From assembly GCA_964036045.1 (NCBI GenBank), contig OZ038387.1, positions 58,684,427-58,748,426 on the forward strand: a stretch of DNA of 64,000 bases. The letters run 5' to 3'. A program made the position numbers and the translations under genes. Position 1 is the first letter of the stretch. Each line of letters opens with the position of its first letter. The notes below the pieces were generated by a model that made no database searches, was not told the origin of the DNA, and saw only the letters and a program-made list of their open reading frames with translations. This DNA comes from Eutreptiella sp. 'Long Island Sound 2002' (lineage: Eukaryota; Euglenozoa; Euglenophyceae; Eutreptiales; Eutreptiaceae). This document shows, piece after piece, positions 43,901 to 56,900 of the stretch.

Positions 43901-44827
43901 ATTGAATGAACACACGTGGACATGCCCAGGCGGGGGCCTAAGCCGCCACCAGATGAATGAATGAATTACTATTCACCAATCTGTTAGCACAGGTGCGGAT
44001 TCATCCAATTTTGTAAATACACATACCGGTAAAGAGAGCAATCGTACTCGTCATTGCGTCATCACCGCCTCCTAGCTCACAAGCCCCTCCCCACCCACCC
44101 ACCCCCACCTTGCTAATGTCGTCATTAATATGTTTCCACCCCTGCAGAGTAGGGCAATAATAAGAACTTGGGCTTGGGCAAGGTCCGCCAATCATCGCCC
44201 ATTTGATCGCGTTTCAAGTTTATATTTTCTTTGCTTGTGTGAAAACGTCGTATATCATGGACCCCTCAAAAATGCCTTAAAACGGTCACCATGAAGGTCA
44301 TAGGATGGACCTTTACCCACCTCATGAAAGCTCAAAAGCACCATTTAAATGCCAAAGTGAGAATTGCAATTGCGGGGGGGGGGGGGGACTTTACTCGGAT
44401 ATGGCGCTTCTATCACATCACATCAACATCTCAAGACCACGATACCCGTGTAGTCTATCTTAGCGATGTCCCATCTAACACATGTTTTGGATAAGGTAGT
44501 GGCGCTGAAGTTGTTTCGGTAATAGCATTTCAAGGATTGGCGCGGAACAAGCCCATGAAGCTCCGAGGTTTGCACAACGTGAAATGCCCTACTTTTATAG
44601 CGACGGTACCTCGCACCTCAAAGGAGACCAACGAATTTGTGCTTCTAGGGCGACGATTACAATGCCAGGAAACGTTTGGCCACACACTTGGGATCAAAGA
44701 TGTCATCGCGGCCAATCTTGCAACGGTTGTCCCTTCTACAACGGTAAATACCGGGCTCGATCTCATCAACGGCGTCCATGGACCGACTTTTGTCGTGAAC
44801 CGCGCAAAACACTTGAGCCCTCGACAT
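40594..44827 (-). CDS. Three-exon gene with triplicated Cys/His module
   Basis: On the minus strand three exons, 44827-44688, 42831-42530 and 40934-40594, join in phases 2 and 1 with GT-AG borders to exactly 261 codons (260 residues). Three copies of one module are visible: FCAVHDKSRSMDAVDEIEPG to CRRDNRCKIG; CCIHKKKRATPFLEEIESG to CTKESPCKVS; and VCSVHGKNRSLDCLEETSPG to CISSSECKVG. The pattern is C-x2-H-x-K-x-R-x11-G-x2-R-C-x5-C-K, a likely zinc-binding unit. The linker before the third copy has Gly-rich tracts and (Arg-Asp)7. Such RD/RG sequence plus a compact Cys/His unit suggests an RNA-associated protein; that is inference. I recall similar short modules in proteins of green algae and protists but no family name. 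Confidence 0.7.
41000..42529. other. Intron of the module gene
   Basis: Between exons 2 and 3 no further copy of the module is seen on either strand. AT-rich, no repeats of note. Confidence 0.5.
42530..42831 (-). CDS. Module gene exon 2 (second module, charged region)
   Basis: Acceptor AATTCCAG|G. Encodes the second module followed by a highly charged Arg/Asp/Glu segment and SDEQRAYLYQEG. Phase 2 in, phase 1 out. Confidence 0.7.
43236..43330 (-). repeat. tRNA-derived SINE-like segment (minus strand)
   Basis: Read on the minus strand: TAGTGTAGTTAAGTGCC resembles box A, and CTTGGTTCAAATCTTGG about 50 bases on resembles box B. The T-stem does not pair properly, so a working tRNA is unlikely. 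CCTTGGTTCAAA is shared with the 216-bp segment at 31.9 and 34.5 kb. It lies in the first intron of the module gene. Confidence 0.4.
44688..44827 (-). CDS. Module gene exon 1 (first module)
   Basis: Starts with ATG at 44827-44825 (MSRAQVFCAVH). Donor CCCAA|GTGTGT, phase 2 out, completed by the single G that opens exon 2. A further upstream exon cannot be excluded, because the frame is open before the ATG. Confidence 0.65.
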
Positions 44828-47800
44828 AGGTACAAAGGTACACGTTCTGCGGTGGACAACGTTGTGATTTTTTGCGATGGTGAGGCGAGAATAAAGTGTT
44901 CTTCCCCTTCGTACAGAACAGAGTACCTCAGTGCAACACGCCCTAACCGTCGCCGGCCTGCGATGCATGTGGTGCAGATGAGAAGGACCACATGTACAAT
45001 GATGTGCTGAGGGAGAGCCGAGGATGATGAGCCGAATGGCGATAAGGAGGATGAGGGGGACACTCATCTCCTAGATCAAGTTGCTGCATGCTTCCACAAA
45101 GCACGTATACAACTCTTGGTGGCTGACAAACAAAGGTCCCCGTTACTAGTGGCATGGTATGGTATGTGAACTAAATCAGCATGGCTTTTCTTCGTTTAGT
45201 GCAGCGCATGTTTTCAAGGGAAGTGACGTCGAGACTCCCTTGAAGGCCTTGAAGGGCATCACCAATTAATGGTTTGTGTGTGATTTCCGTATCCGCCATT
45301 CGCCTACCGTTCGTTAAGTGTGTGTGCACTTTGCATGGAAAAGATCAAGACTTTTGATGACCCATGTGTGCACATGCTTTGTTTCAGTCTCAAATGCATT
45401 TGTCATCAATGCCCACGCCTTGTAGCTTACTTAGACAACCTCTTGGGCTCTTGGGCTTTTTATCGAACTAGTTGTCGCGCCCAACTTTTGTGATAAAAAT
45501 GCTTTTTTCGACAAACAAGAGAATTCGGGTCACATATTTGTGTTGCGAGAAACACACTTAAGGCAGGATGGCGTGTTTGCACGTTCTCAAAGACGGGGCG
45601 TCCAAGCTACAACGTAGGACACGTGTCGAAACCAAAACGGCCTTGTTCGATGCATACGTGGATGAATGGCGTGCTCTAACTACTCCAATATGTGTTGTTC
45701 TATGCGGGCGCAAGCCAATAGAACACAATGCAAGGCAATTGCTTGCGAAAGCGAAACGGAAAAGGGAGGAATAAAGCGCTTCGTCACGTATCATCACGTA
45801 TGAGCCTACAAGCCGGTGTATTGGTGTATAGTACATAATGTAGTTCTAGAGTGCGAATGAGAACGAAAGCGAAGGTTGTCCGGTGCGTATGAAAGTATTA
45901 TGTTCATGCCACCTTGATTGCTACCCTGCAGCTAATGGCCGTGTGATCACTCTCTTGTTCGGTGCCCGTTTCGTGTTGGTGCCCCTCTAGTTCACGACAG
46001 CCTTTCATGCATGTGGGGCCTTCATTTGGGTGCCATTACGCTGTGGCAAAAGAGTCGTTACCACCGTCGGTTGAAGATAGGTACGCACAATCGTCTATTG
46101 CGCCAGAAAGCAAATGCCACATTCTGATACCTCCGTTATGGAGGATGGCCTCATACATCGCAACCCCATTACTAAAACCCAATATAGTACTTGGACAATT
46201 TATTCGTCGGACACGACACAAAGAATGTCCACCGCAACACTTGACGTTAAAATAAAGTGAAAACCATCTCTTTACTTGGTCTTATTACTTGTTCTTATGA
46301 ATTGATCCGGAGGGATGCTAAGGCACATCTGAAGACGCAATTGAATGTAAGGTCGAGGGTTTGCAGGCCGCGTCGGTAAATTGAACAACATCCGACAGCA
46401 ATGCCAACTTGTTGCATATGTGATAAAGGACGCAAAACTATGTTTACCTGGCCAGCATCAAGGGAAATGAGAATCGCGCGCGGATTCTGAGATTTTGCAA
46501 ATGTCTCGAATTAGCAGATTGAAAGGCAAGGAGCTCGGATCGCTTGGAACCTGAACTGTTCACACGAAAGCTTGCGGCATGCAGGCTGCGAATAGGGAGT
46601 CCCAGCACGGGTTCAAGTCAAATCAAGAAGTGCGGCAAAGTGAGGCAACAATTGTCGCCCAGTACCAGGTTAGGGTATGGGCTAGTAGGTTACGGCTCGA
46701 ACCCATGATAAGGGGCGCGGGTGCTGCCGCGGAGGCCAGTTTTTCCGAAAATCACAGAGCACCAACAGTCCATGTTTTCTTTGATAAGTCGATTTTTCTA
46801 CCATCATTTTATGAACCCCATATATCAGATCCATGGACCCTGATGGCGCAGCCTGAATGTGTGAAAAGTACAGTAATTATTGTATTGTTGGGTGCATGGC
46901 TACCGCGTCGACGCGATGAAGTAGCGGCCGCCGCCACCCGAGTTGCCTCTGGAGCCGCCTCCCCCAGAGCTTAAGGTCGGTTCAGCACCACAAGGGCAAG
47001 GCCATAATGAGCAAGATTAAGAGATCAAAGAGACTTTGTTTGAGACCAAGAGCTTTCGAAGTCACCAATAACTCGTTGCAACGCGGATGCGATCTAGCTT
47101 GGTGGGGCTCCATAGTGCTTTGTGAAGCGCCATCAAAATGATTGGTACAGTCCTACATGCCGCGTGGGCAAAGCGTGTTTTGTGGGACTTTCAAGCGGGT
47201 GGCATTCTATCCGTTGCCGCAGTCCACCCCCTTGTTTTTCAATTCCAAGAAAAACTGTGTTCATGGGCTACCCTTTGATGGTGTCATGAAGAACCGATGA
47301 GTGGAATCATGTGGAACTTCATTAGGACATTTGCTTCACGTGAACACTGTCGCGCGTTCCTATGAAGACGACGAGCAATAAGGCTGGACAACGGCAAAAG
47401 GAAATTGTGGTCAAATGGAAAGACTGGGACGAAAGCCATAGGCGCTAGCAAGTCGTCAATATGGAGTTGTGAAACCTAACAAAAACACACTTGCAACTGC
47501 ACCTATATTCAAGAATTGCGCGTTTGTTTGTCCTTCGACAATTTGCAATTGGCATGCAACATAATTCATTTGAACCCACCAACCAAACCTTCCACGGGAA
47601 ATGGTAAACGAGACGGGAAAACACCAACCAGTGAACTAACAATCCGAAGAAAGGTGGGCCGAGGGACGGATTGGCACACGGACATATGGACACACCATGC
47701 AAGAGGCACGAAAGTAGTGCACCCGGCGATCCCGTCGTCAAAGAATGCATGAAATAACTAAAACAAGGATAGACAAACCTCGTGCAATCTAGTTTCACGG

Positions 47801-48210
47801 ACAACACAAAACCCACAAGAGCTTGCGCACCACGCGGCTTTATAGCGGCACCATAGCACAAGCAGAAACCGATCCCTGTGTTTTGTAAGTCCGTAGGCAA
47901 ATCCAGAACTCATGTCGTATGGGAACACGAGATGCTCGCTTACATTTTTCAGGTAATGGCCGTTTGAGAACATTGCTCTCCTCTTGTGCTCTCGTCAGTA
48001 GTAGTAGTAATACTATGGAACATAATAACGTAACACCACACAAAGTACCATAACGCACCGCAACACCAAGCAACGCAACAGCACGACACAACGCAACAAC
48101 ACCATAGCACACAACACTGCGCTACACGACGCATTGAATTGACTGAAGTGATTGAATTGATTGAAATTTGACAACCAAATGCTAGTTGTTGGGCTAAAAT
48201 GTGCGCTTCA
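44828..48210. other. AT-rich, no gene recognised
   Basis: Contains the presumed promoter of the minus-strand module gene (upstream of 44827). Frames at 45558-45836 (minus) and 46579-46974 (plus) show no recognisable motif. A TGTTG-type simple repeat lies at 48050-48120 on the minus strand. Confidence 0.5.
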
Positions 48211-48232
48211 CGTGGAGGCAAAACCTTAGGAA

Positions 48233-48350
48233 AGGTGTCCATGCCCCCCACGTGGCGCAAAAAGTATGTGATTAAAGTACTTCTTACAGCTCCCTTTACT
48301 GCGCCAACCACGCATGTCCAGCAAGGATATCCAAGTTCCTGGCTTGGGAA
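48233..48350 (-). CDS. Possible exon of an unknown minus-strand gene
   Basis: Read on the minus strand, AAGCCAG|GAACTTGG and CCTAAG|GTTTTG could bound an exon encoding ELGYPCWTCVVGAVKGAVRS and on to FLRHVGGMDTFPK. A second candidate lies upstream on the same strand (about 48735-48830, ending TGLIVGHGIGRAMQAVHNYL before a GT). The pattern is reminiscent of small integral membrane proteins, but I cannot place it and splice phases were not reconciled. Confidence 0.25.
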
Positions 48351-49359
48351 TGCTGAAAATACGCGACAGCCCTAACCTTCTGCTGAAGTAGCTACACGAA
48401 ACGATGCGCAACTATTTTCACCTCAAGTTGTCTAAAGCAAATGGCATTAGTGGCTAAACAACGTAATCGGCTTCTAAAAGGAAGGAGACTCACGCTTTGC
48501 ATTGAGCAATCGTTTAACCAGCATCGGCGGCCATTAGAATGATGGAACATGGACGCTTGTGAAGGAGTTCCCTTTCCCACAGCGAGTCTTATATGGCGCG
48601 ACAAATGACAAACGAGATTGGGAGGTTTTTTCCTTTGTAGATGGTGAATAGCTTGTTCGAAATGTACGAAGTTTTTTTCGGTGGTGTGAGTTGCTATTTG
48701 GATGGTACTTGTCTTGCAAGTAGTTGTGAACTGCTTGCATGGCACGACCTATCCCATGCCCAACAATTAGTCCGGTGGGTCTAAGTGCAAAGGCTGAGGC
48801 GGTCATTTGGATTGGGATAAGGGATTTGTTTCTCCTTGGACATTGCATGCATGTGCTAATAGTGGTTTTGCTTTCCAATTGGAGGTTGGAAACCACAACA
48901 CAACGCAACACGACAACACAACACACCCACAGTGCACGTGTTTATTGTGTTGACACTGTCTTTTTTGATCAAAGCAGTTGTGCTAGCTTGCCTCTGCGCG
49001 TGATTTAGCTCAGCATCGCGGTGCCTCTTTGCCTTGTTTTCCTTTGGCGTTTTTGTTGCCGCCCGTCTTGCACCGCCTCGCACTCCAAAGAGTACAACCA
49101 TTACAACGATCCTCGTGAACCCTTGCATCAAATTCCCAAATGCCGACATAACATAGCACGCCACATTTTGTTATGGGGGGCAACAGTGTCAAATGCTAAT
49201 GCCCGTGGGTTATCCCCATTTTTTCACCTTTTTTGAACATTATGCCTTTCACTCGGCTTTCATTCGCCTCATAGTGGGAAATCTCTCACGCATGCTATAA
49301 AATGTAAGCTTCTACTAATCGTCGCTCGCATCAAGGCCACGGCAAGTTGCCGGTGATTG
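48351..49359. other. Upstream of the polycystin-like gene
   Basis: No firm gene besides the candidate minus exon near 48735-48830. A (CAACA)-type repeat lies at 48890-48935. The promoter of the channel gene should be here; no clear TATA box was found. Confidence 0.4.
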
Positions 49360-49816
49360 ATGGTTCAAGCGGCCGCAGTCGTAACGGAGAGCCCATTTCT
49401 TAGAGATTCACAAAATCATGGTGACATCACCAACCATGCCCAATCCAACCCGAGATATGACCTTGACCTCAACGTTGACCCAAACTTCAAGCTCCCAATG
49501 CCGGAAGTTGTGGCAAGTGACCTTGTTTGGTACTCGGCGCCCAAATCACCCGCAAACCACAATGGTGTGTCGGAAAAGAGCACATTCACAGACAGCTTAG
49601 TTGCCCCTTGTACTGAGGACCCTAGACGGGAAAGTGCGAAACGGAGCCAGCGCGCAGCCCCAAGTGCCACCGAGGACGATGTTGACGTGAAGTATTTGCG
49701 GTATCTCTTGAGACGGAGGCACAAAACAATGTTGTGCAAGGTGGAATTCATCGTTCACATCCTATTGACCGTCAACATAATGTTTTTCAGTGCTGCAGCC
49801 GGCTACGGGGAAGTGG
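49360..49816 (+). CDS. Channel exon 1: N-terminus and S1
   Basis: ATG at 49360. Charged N-terminal domain, then RRRHKTMLCKVEFIVHILL entering the first membrane helix. Donor GTGG|GTATGT, phase 1 out. Confidence 0.75.
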
Positions 49817-50918
49817 GTATGTTGCAACATGATTGCATGATTTTTGTGTTCAAGGAAGCACCCTTGTCACTGTAGTGTGATCGTCGGTTGATTTCAAGGC
49901 GAGTGGAGTTGCACACTGGTGTGCCAGTGTTTGTTTGAAGTGATGTTTGTGTTTGAAGTGGACAGGGTTCTTGAGCATGCAGGTTGTGGCATGCCAAATG
50001 GATTTATCAAGACCATGGACCTCTAATGCATCACTGGGCAGCCTTTTCTGTGCTTTCGTTGTGCCTTATTGCTCTTGGTGGCCGTGGATTGACTGCATAC
50101 TATTATTTGATAGCCAACCACCTATGGTCTATTGACGACCTACTGCCCGGGTCCCTGGCCAACAAATGTGTGGCCAAGGTTGGCGAGGTGCATTACACAT
50201 TTGGCACTGGGGCTCTAAATGGTACACAAGGTAGCAATGCAACTTGATCCCGTGCGAATCAGCATATTCAAGAAGGCCGGTTGGGCTAGTCTTCGGATGT
50301 CCCCCAATTGTCTATTTCGTCTTAACACTTCGTTTGAAGAAAAACTGTAACTGTATTTACTCGCCGTGGTCCTTCACGTACACCTAGAGGACATTACACA
50401 GCAGGTGTCTTTGTATATGTTCGTGTGCACATCATGCGCGCACATCACGTAGTCTTTCATGGTGCCCGCAACGGTGTCAATTTGGGCTACCACACTGTCT
50501 TCCCTATTCCAAGTGTCCGTCCGGCTTCTTTGCTTGCTGTCCCCATTCAATGGGAACCATCGATTGCATCTCAACAAGCACGTTTAATGCTGTCCTCAAC
50601 GAATATGGTAGCTCTTCCTAGTGGTCAAGGTTGCACGCACAGAAATCGCAAAGGGACATCGATGAAAAGTTCTGATCGTTCCCAAACATGCTTCCAGATT
50701 GCACGAAACGAAACATGCATTTTTGTGCGGTTCGAAATGGCGGAAACAGTTACGGGGGATGGAAAGCCGTAATGCAGAGGATATTCGGTTCGATGGGCGG
50801 TGACTCAGAGCTATTTGCCCCTCTTAATGGGCGATTCAAACTGCAGGACTTGGGCCTGCATGCTTTCCAAACACAGGATCCGACATTCTGGTCTGAGATG
50901 GATGGTGCAGTAGAACAG

Positions 50919-50957
<39 letters not shown>

Positions 50958-53900
50958 GGTGAAAGAAAACTCCTCAGGAGCTGCAGGGCAGCCCTAGGCG
51001 TCTTTCGGTCTGTTGATAGAGGTGGCAATGTGCAGCGCTGGAACGTTGATTCCTTCTACCCTCACCTGCCCCTTCTGCTTGCACTGAGCTTGGTCTGGCC
51101 AAGTGCGGCTGAACATTCCAATCGAAAGCTCATCAAGCTGCGGCCAGCACTTTGACCCCAATTTTGGCCATTTCTCCGTGTTTCTGCTGCTGTATGCTGC
51201 TCGCCTGCACGCGCCTTTTTTTGACTCTGCGTCTCCGCAGGATTCCAAAATGTGAATAATATTCGGCAGCTGGTGATCGATGGCGAGTTCGATCAGGGGC
51301 CGGACATCCCTTTGTTCTTCCAGAAAACCTTCGTGGACATTCAGGAGGCGATGGAATTCTGGCAGTGGATGCGGTCGGAGCAGGCAATGGCCCAGATCTG
51401 GTCCACGAGCGGCTACTTCCAATATGGAAATCGCCTAGTACACGACCTGGTCCGGGTTTCTCAACTCAGGTGTGGATCAGAGGCTTTTGACGCATTTTGG
51501 ATCTACGATGCCTCAGACTCTCCAAATTCCCATGGTCACGAATCCCCAGTGGGCGTCCTGTGTGCGGTCCCAGGGGAGTGTTGTGCACTCCCCGTGCCGC
51601 GCAGGCTGGAACCACGGACGGAGCCACGTGTACTGTGCCGTGGTGGCATGCACAGTGTGTTCGTGGTAGGGTGAAATACTCGCCCAAAAAGTGGTTAAGT
51701 TAAGGGTAGGTTGTTCAGCACAAACCAAAGGGCTGGCAACACAAGGCGACAGAAATCGACAAGGAATAGGGAATGCGATCATCAGCATTTGGACCGCAGT
51801 GGCTGCATCAAAACAGAGTGCTATCTACACGGCCGTAAACGGGCAGGGGGAAGGCTCTCCCTGTGGAGCATAAAGTGGGAGAGAAACTGGGGCTTTCCAA
51901 GACGGACGAATTTGTGAGATAGGAAGAGGCTGGTGAGAGGGGTGACCCGAAGGTTCCACAGACACACAGGCAGACAAATCCACATAGGGAGAAAGGGAGA
52001 GAGAGCCAGGGGGCTGTGCGAAAGGGTGCGGCTTGCAGATAGTGTGAAGTGTGGGTTCGTTTCTGACATGACATTGCAACCATGCTGCTGCTCCCGTGCT
52101 TAGGGTCCACAACGTTTCATGCAAGTCGCAAGCGGGCAACCCGTGCTATCCGGAGTGGCATACGAAATATTCGACGACGGAGCCTTTTGGGGGGCATCCA
52201 AGGCCATGCATTGGGAATCATTCCTATGGGAACAAGAGAAACGACCCATGGACACATTCTCACCCGGCGCCTGAGGTCTGCCTTGGCATGTTACCTCTGC
52301 AGTGGCCAAGAGCACGTGATGAAACTGTGAAACTGGGACATGCTTCCATTCCGCTTGTGCCTCGCAGTAGTACCTATGCACTATGCACTGGGTTCTGACC
52401 CGCTGGATGAATTGGAACGTGTTCAGTTCAGTTCGTCCCATGCTGTGCTGATGCACATAGAAGGCCACGTATTCTTGCTTGCAGTGGGCCATGACATCCC
52501 TGCCTCCCCCTCCCCCCCCGAAAGCAACGATCGCAAAAATTCGCCATTGCCGTGCGCCCACTGTGCAAACCCCCTGGAAGATCTCCTTGACTGCCCCCTG
52601 GAAGAGGTTTGGAATGTATTCCGCGGGGATTGTTTTCTCTGTGCAGGTGGTCAGCCGGGACGGATGGATCCAGGCGAGCGGTTGGGATGTCGAAGGCTGG
52701 TACGCTGACTACGATTTTGATGCTGCGTACTCCTTCCTGCTGAACACCACTCTACCTCCTGATGAGGAGGGCCCTCTGCCGAAAAGGACCGTGAAGTTCC
52801 TCAATTGCTTGGAGGTTGCTGTCCCTCGGTGCTGATGCTCCCAGGATTTTTCCCAGTGGTGGAGCAGGATTTTTCCCAGTGGTGGAGGACCATCTATATC
52901 CCTGGAACGAGGTAATTGTGGTTTCAGCAGCACCGAACGCGCCAGGGATTCGGGGTGGGGTCGGGGGTGGGGTGGAGGCAACGCATCTGTGCAATGACTG
53001 ATGTTCTTCCACAAACGAGGACAGTGAGCCGAAGGGGGGACAATAGTATTGGGTGCCCAAAGCGCGGCAATTTCTTCAATTATACAAGTAGGACAATATT
53101 CGGCAGCATGTCGCAAATATATCAGCCTCCGTGCCCGTGCGGGGATGGATAGCACCTGGCGGATGGCAAGCCTAAACAAGGCTGCCAAAAGGTTTGTCCA
53201 GGTTGCACTGCTTGTAAATTGTGATCGCCCGAGTTTGTGCCATGCCCAGCCCAAGAGCACATGCTAGACAATTGCTCCACTCCGATTGCTCAATCCCCCA
53301 CAACCAATCGGGGGTGAACTGTTCCACAAAGTCTGACGGGTAGCCGTGTAGCCACAAGCGGTTTTCAATACTGTACGACCTAATTTTTGATCGTGGTCGT
53401 TTGTGTGTGCGCGCGCGCGTTTGTGTTTTAATGGGCATTGTGCAAATGGTCAATGATTAATAACAGAAAAGAACAAAAGACGGAAATCGCATATTTACGT
53501 ACTGTGACACATTTCTGCAGTGTTGGTGCATATGCTTGGGTGAGGGGCACGACTGTGGTATAGCCAGCAACTGGACGACCACTGTGACTGAATGGCCCTC
53601 AGGCTATCGGATGTTCTCAATGCCGTCACAGACACGGTCACCGGTGTCGTATGACATTCAGTCCCAGCTCCCAGCATGTCATAGTATGCAGCTGGTATCG
53701 TTGGGATCTTCATCCACAGGCGAATGAGTGGATCGATGAACAGACGCGGGCTATAATGGTCCGCTTCATCAGTTATGATGGCTATAACGATATTCTGGTC
53801 AACGCACAGATGCTTATTGAAATCAGTGGGCGTGGAGGTTTCTACCCGCGGTCCCGCATTTATTGCTTCACACTGCTGGCGTATGAGACAGGTTGCCCAC

Positions 53901-56900
53901 GAACCCGCTTGCCTGTGTGTCCACCGCGTTGTCTGCTCCCGAATCAAGCCCCGGGGGTGGGCCGGTGTGTTAGGTCTTTTTGGGCATTTTTGGCAAAACC
54001 GGGTCCCAGGGGGTAGGGGTAGGTGTCCTCTTTTGGGGGATCTTGGGTCAGTCAGGGGTGGAGTCATGTCTGGAATCATGGGTAGTCATGGGTACCCAGA
54101 CGACGACAACCCCTCCTCACTAGTGCTCCTCTCCAGAGCCCCTCAAAAGGTCGGACTCATTTTGCCAATGTGGGATGTTCTTCAAGTGCCATTGCATTTT
54201 GTTTTTTCGCGGCTCCGAAGCCGTGGACTATCCAAATTTCCAAATTTGAAAAAAGGTGTGACGACCTCACAATGCCCCGGAGTTTAGAGGAATTCAAGGT
54301 GGCTTTAGAGTCCCCCCCCCGCCCCGCACACGCCGTATCAAGCCGCAGCCCTCCAGTATCTGGGATCCGAATTCGCTGCCTCTCTTGTTTAACCCGTTGT
54401 CGATGATGACGATGATCATGGGGATGATGGTGATAATTGTACTGATGAACGACAATGTTGCAGTCGTTATGGTTGTTTTTGTTATCGTTGTATTGCTGTT
54501 CTTTGTCATTTTTTTCAGGTTCGCCGTGTTGCAGGTAACCTCCGTTTCCCCCCATGGGAGACGGAGGGTCGAGAAATTTTGTAGCTGAAAATTTCTGTCT
54601 TTGAGGTCTGGAGTCACATGGCACCAGCAGTAAGGTTGCGTGGCTTGTGTATCTCCAGGTTCTGTGGGCCGGTCCAGGGAAAGCTCCAGTTTTCGGAATT
54701 TTGGAAGTCGTTGAGCATGAGCAATAGCGCGGTTCCTCGGACAATTTCTGTCTCCTGGTTGAAGGAGCTCTTTGTGTTGTGCTGTTTTTTTTTTCAGCTT
54801 TCTTGGCGGCGAATATTTGCGCCGTTATTGTGCAGATTCTGCTCACAATTATCTGGGTCTATAAAGCCTTGACAGATTTATTCTACTTTAAGCCGATGAT
54901 TATGGACGTGGTGATGAGCTTTTGGAGATGGTGTGCAGACCGCTGGGGTCAGTCGGGGAAAGGTTTCGGGCCAGCTACGACACTGATGGGGAGGGTTTTC
55001 AATTTGGCCCAATGCGGCGACACGCAACAGCGTACCAGGAGCAAAGCCAGCAGCCAGCACACCATTTTGGGGGGAATTGGAGACGTGTTGGCACGTGATT
55101 GCAGTGTCAGTTTGCAGTGCCTTTTTGCCGGCGCGATTGCAGAGTATCAGGGATTTGACCGTGACAATGCCGAGTAACAGCGGTTCGACCATTTTTCAGA
55201 AACCATTCACCGACGGGACTCGAAGCCGTAGTTTCTGCCAGGGCAACACAACTGTGCCTCTGGGACCCCTTGCCTCTCTGCCAGCTGGTGGAGCCTTAGC
55301 TCCCACCTTGGGCCCGGCAAAAGGCCGCACCCCTTGGGACGGGGCTTCGCCGCTTGCCCAAGGGGGCCCCCCTCCGGTCGCATTAAGCGAGTCGTAAAAA
55401 TAGGGTAAACGCCACCAGTCTGGACATATTTAGGTGGCCAAATGGGTGCCGGGAAAACTTGGAAAAATGTACCGGCGAACCAAGGAGAACGCGGGGGTGC
55501 CTGCCCCAGACAGTTGCACAGTGGGGAGGTGGCCTGGGTGGGTGTGATCAGGTCAGGGCACAGTTTTGGTGTGCCAAATTTTGTTGTTTCAATTTTCGCC
55601 TGTTCTAAATATGTTCGAAAAAGGCGGGCACAACACGTTTTTTGGGGTGGTCGCAGGATGACCGCGCTGCGTGTCACCAGCTGTGCCCATAACATGCCCC
55701 AGCCCCCTTGGATAGGAATAATCACCGCCGAAGTATTTCAGGTACCAAATTGTACCATGGTATTCTAAGGATGGTAGCCATGTTTTCTAGGTGTCATTGT
55801 TAGCGCTCTTGGCGTGTATATTCCTCTTGTGCCCGCGCAGTTTGCTCTACAGGTACCCTTTGGCAGGCTAGTTGGAGCCACTCTATGCGTGTTGTGCCAC
55901 AATCTGGGAATGTTGTACCAAATTTTGCAGTGGTATTTGGGAATTGGTGCCAAATTTTCACCGCACCAAATTTCGCGCTTCTAAATTTCGCACGTCCCAA
56001 AATTCCCCCGCGGTAAGGTACATGAAAGCAAAAATGAATGTGGTAAGTGTGAAGGACAGTATAAACAGAGGAATGATGAATAGTGGGGTCGAAATGAAAT
56101 GCTGCTTCTTAGGTATGAGTTCATATTGTCGGTCGCTTTGTGGGTTTTGATGGTGCAATACTCGTGGACTCTATTGTCGAGCAGCGCGGCCATTGCTTAC
56201 CCATGGGAGCGCTACCACGACGCAGAAGAGGCGGTTGCGCAGGTATGCTCCTCACCCTCAGTGATCAACAGCCGTTGGAGGCTGATCGACGGCCGTTGGG
56301 GACTGTTGCTGCAGCCACAAATGTCCTCCCCTGAATACCCACGAAGCCCCGCCATCTTCCCCAAGCTTTAAACCCTCCATATCCTCCACACCCCCTCACC
56401 GACTGGCCACTTCCAAAGCCATCACCAACGTCCCAGGACTCTCAATCAATGCACGGTTGTTAGATGGCACTGGGGTTGTTGCGCATTACATTGCGGGGCG
56501 TTGGGCGTGGATTGGTGAGGGTTGTAGAAGGTTAAAGGGTTGTACGGGATCATGACGAAGCGTTGTGGAGCTTGTACAGGAGTAAAAGGGGAGGAGGTGC
56601 GGACGTAAGACAGATGCTGGAGACGAGAGAGTCGCAGGGGAAGAAGTCAGGGGCCGAAGTCCATTTTTCCTCCTCTCCTGTCCCCTTCCCCAGCCTCAAT
56701 GCCACATCCCGCAGTTCACACTCCTTGAGCAGTACGCGTGGTATTTTGGGCAGATGATTACCCTGAATGCTGTGGTGGTCACCATGATCGTGCTGCGCTG
56801 GTTCTACTTTTTGGGGTTTGGAGGGCGCACGAGTGTATTGCTGGAGGTGGTCAAAATGGCAGGCTTGAACCTGTTGGTGCTGCTCATGTCCCTGGTCGTG

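Noticed and set aside
44537-45010. 157-residue plus-strand frame
   Set aside because: It overlaps exon 1 of the module gene on the other strand, whose Cys/His pattern repeats in two other exons with matching phases.
55657-55740. Additional channel exon (MTALRVTSCAHN...)
   Set aside because: Splice-like borders exist, but it is open only with phase 2 in and phase 0 out, which fits neither neighbouring exon, and it has no similarity to channel sequence.
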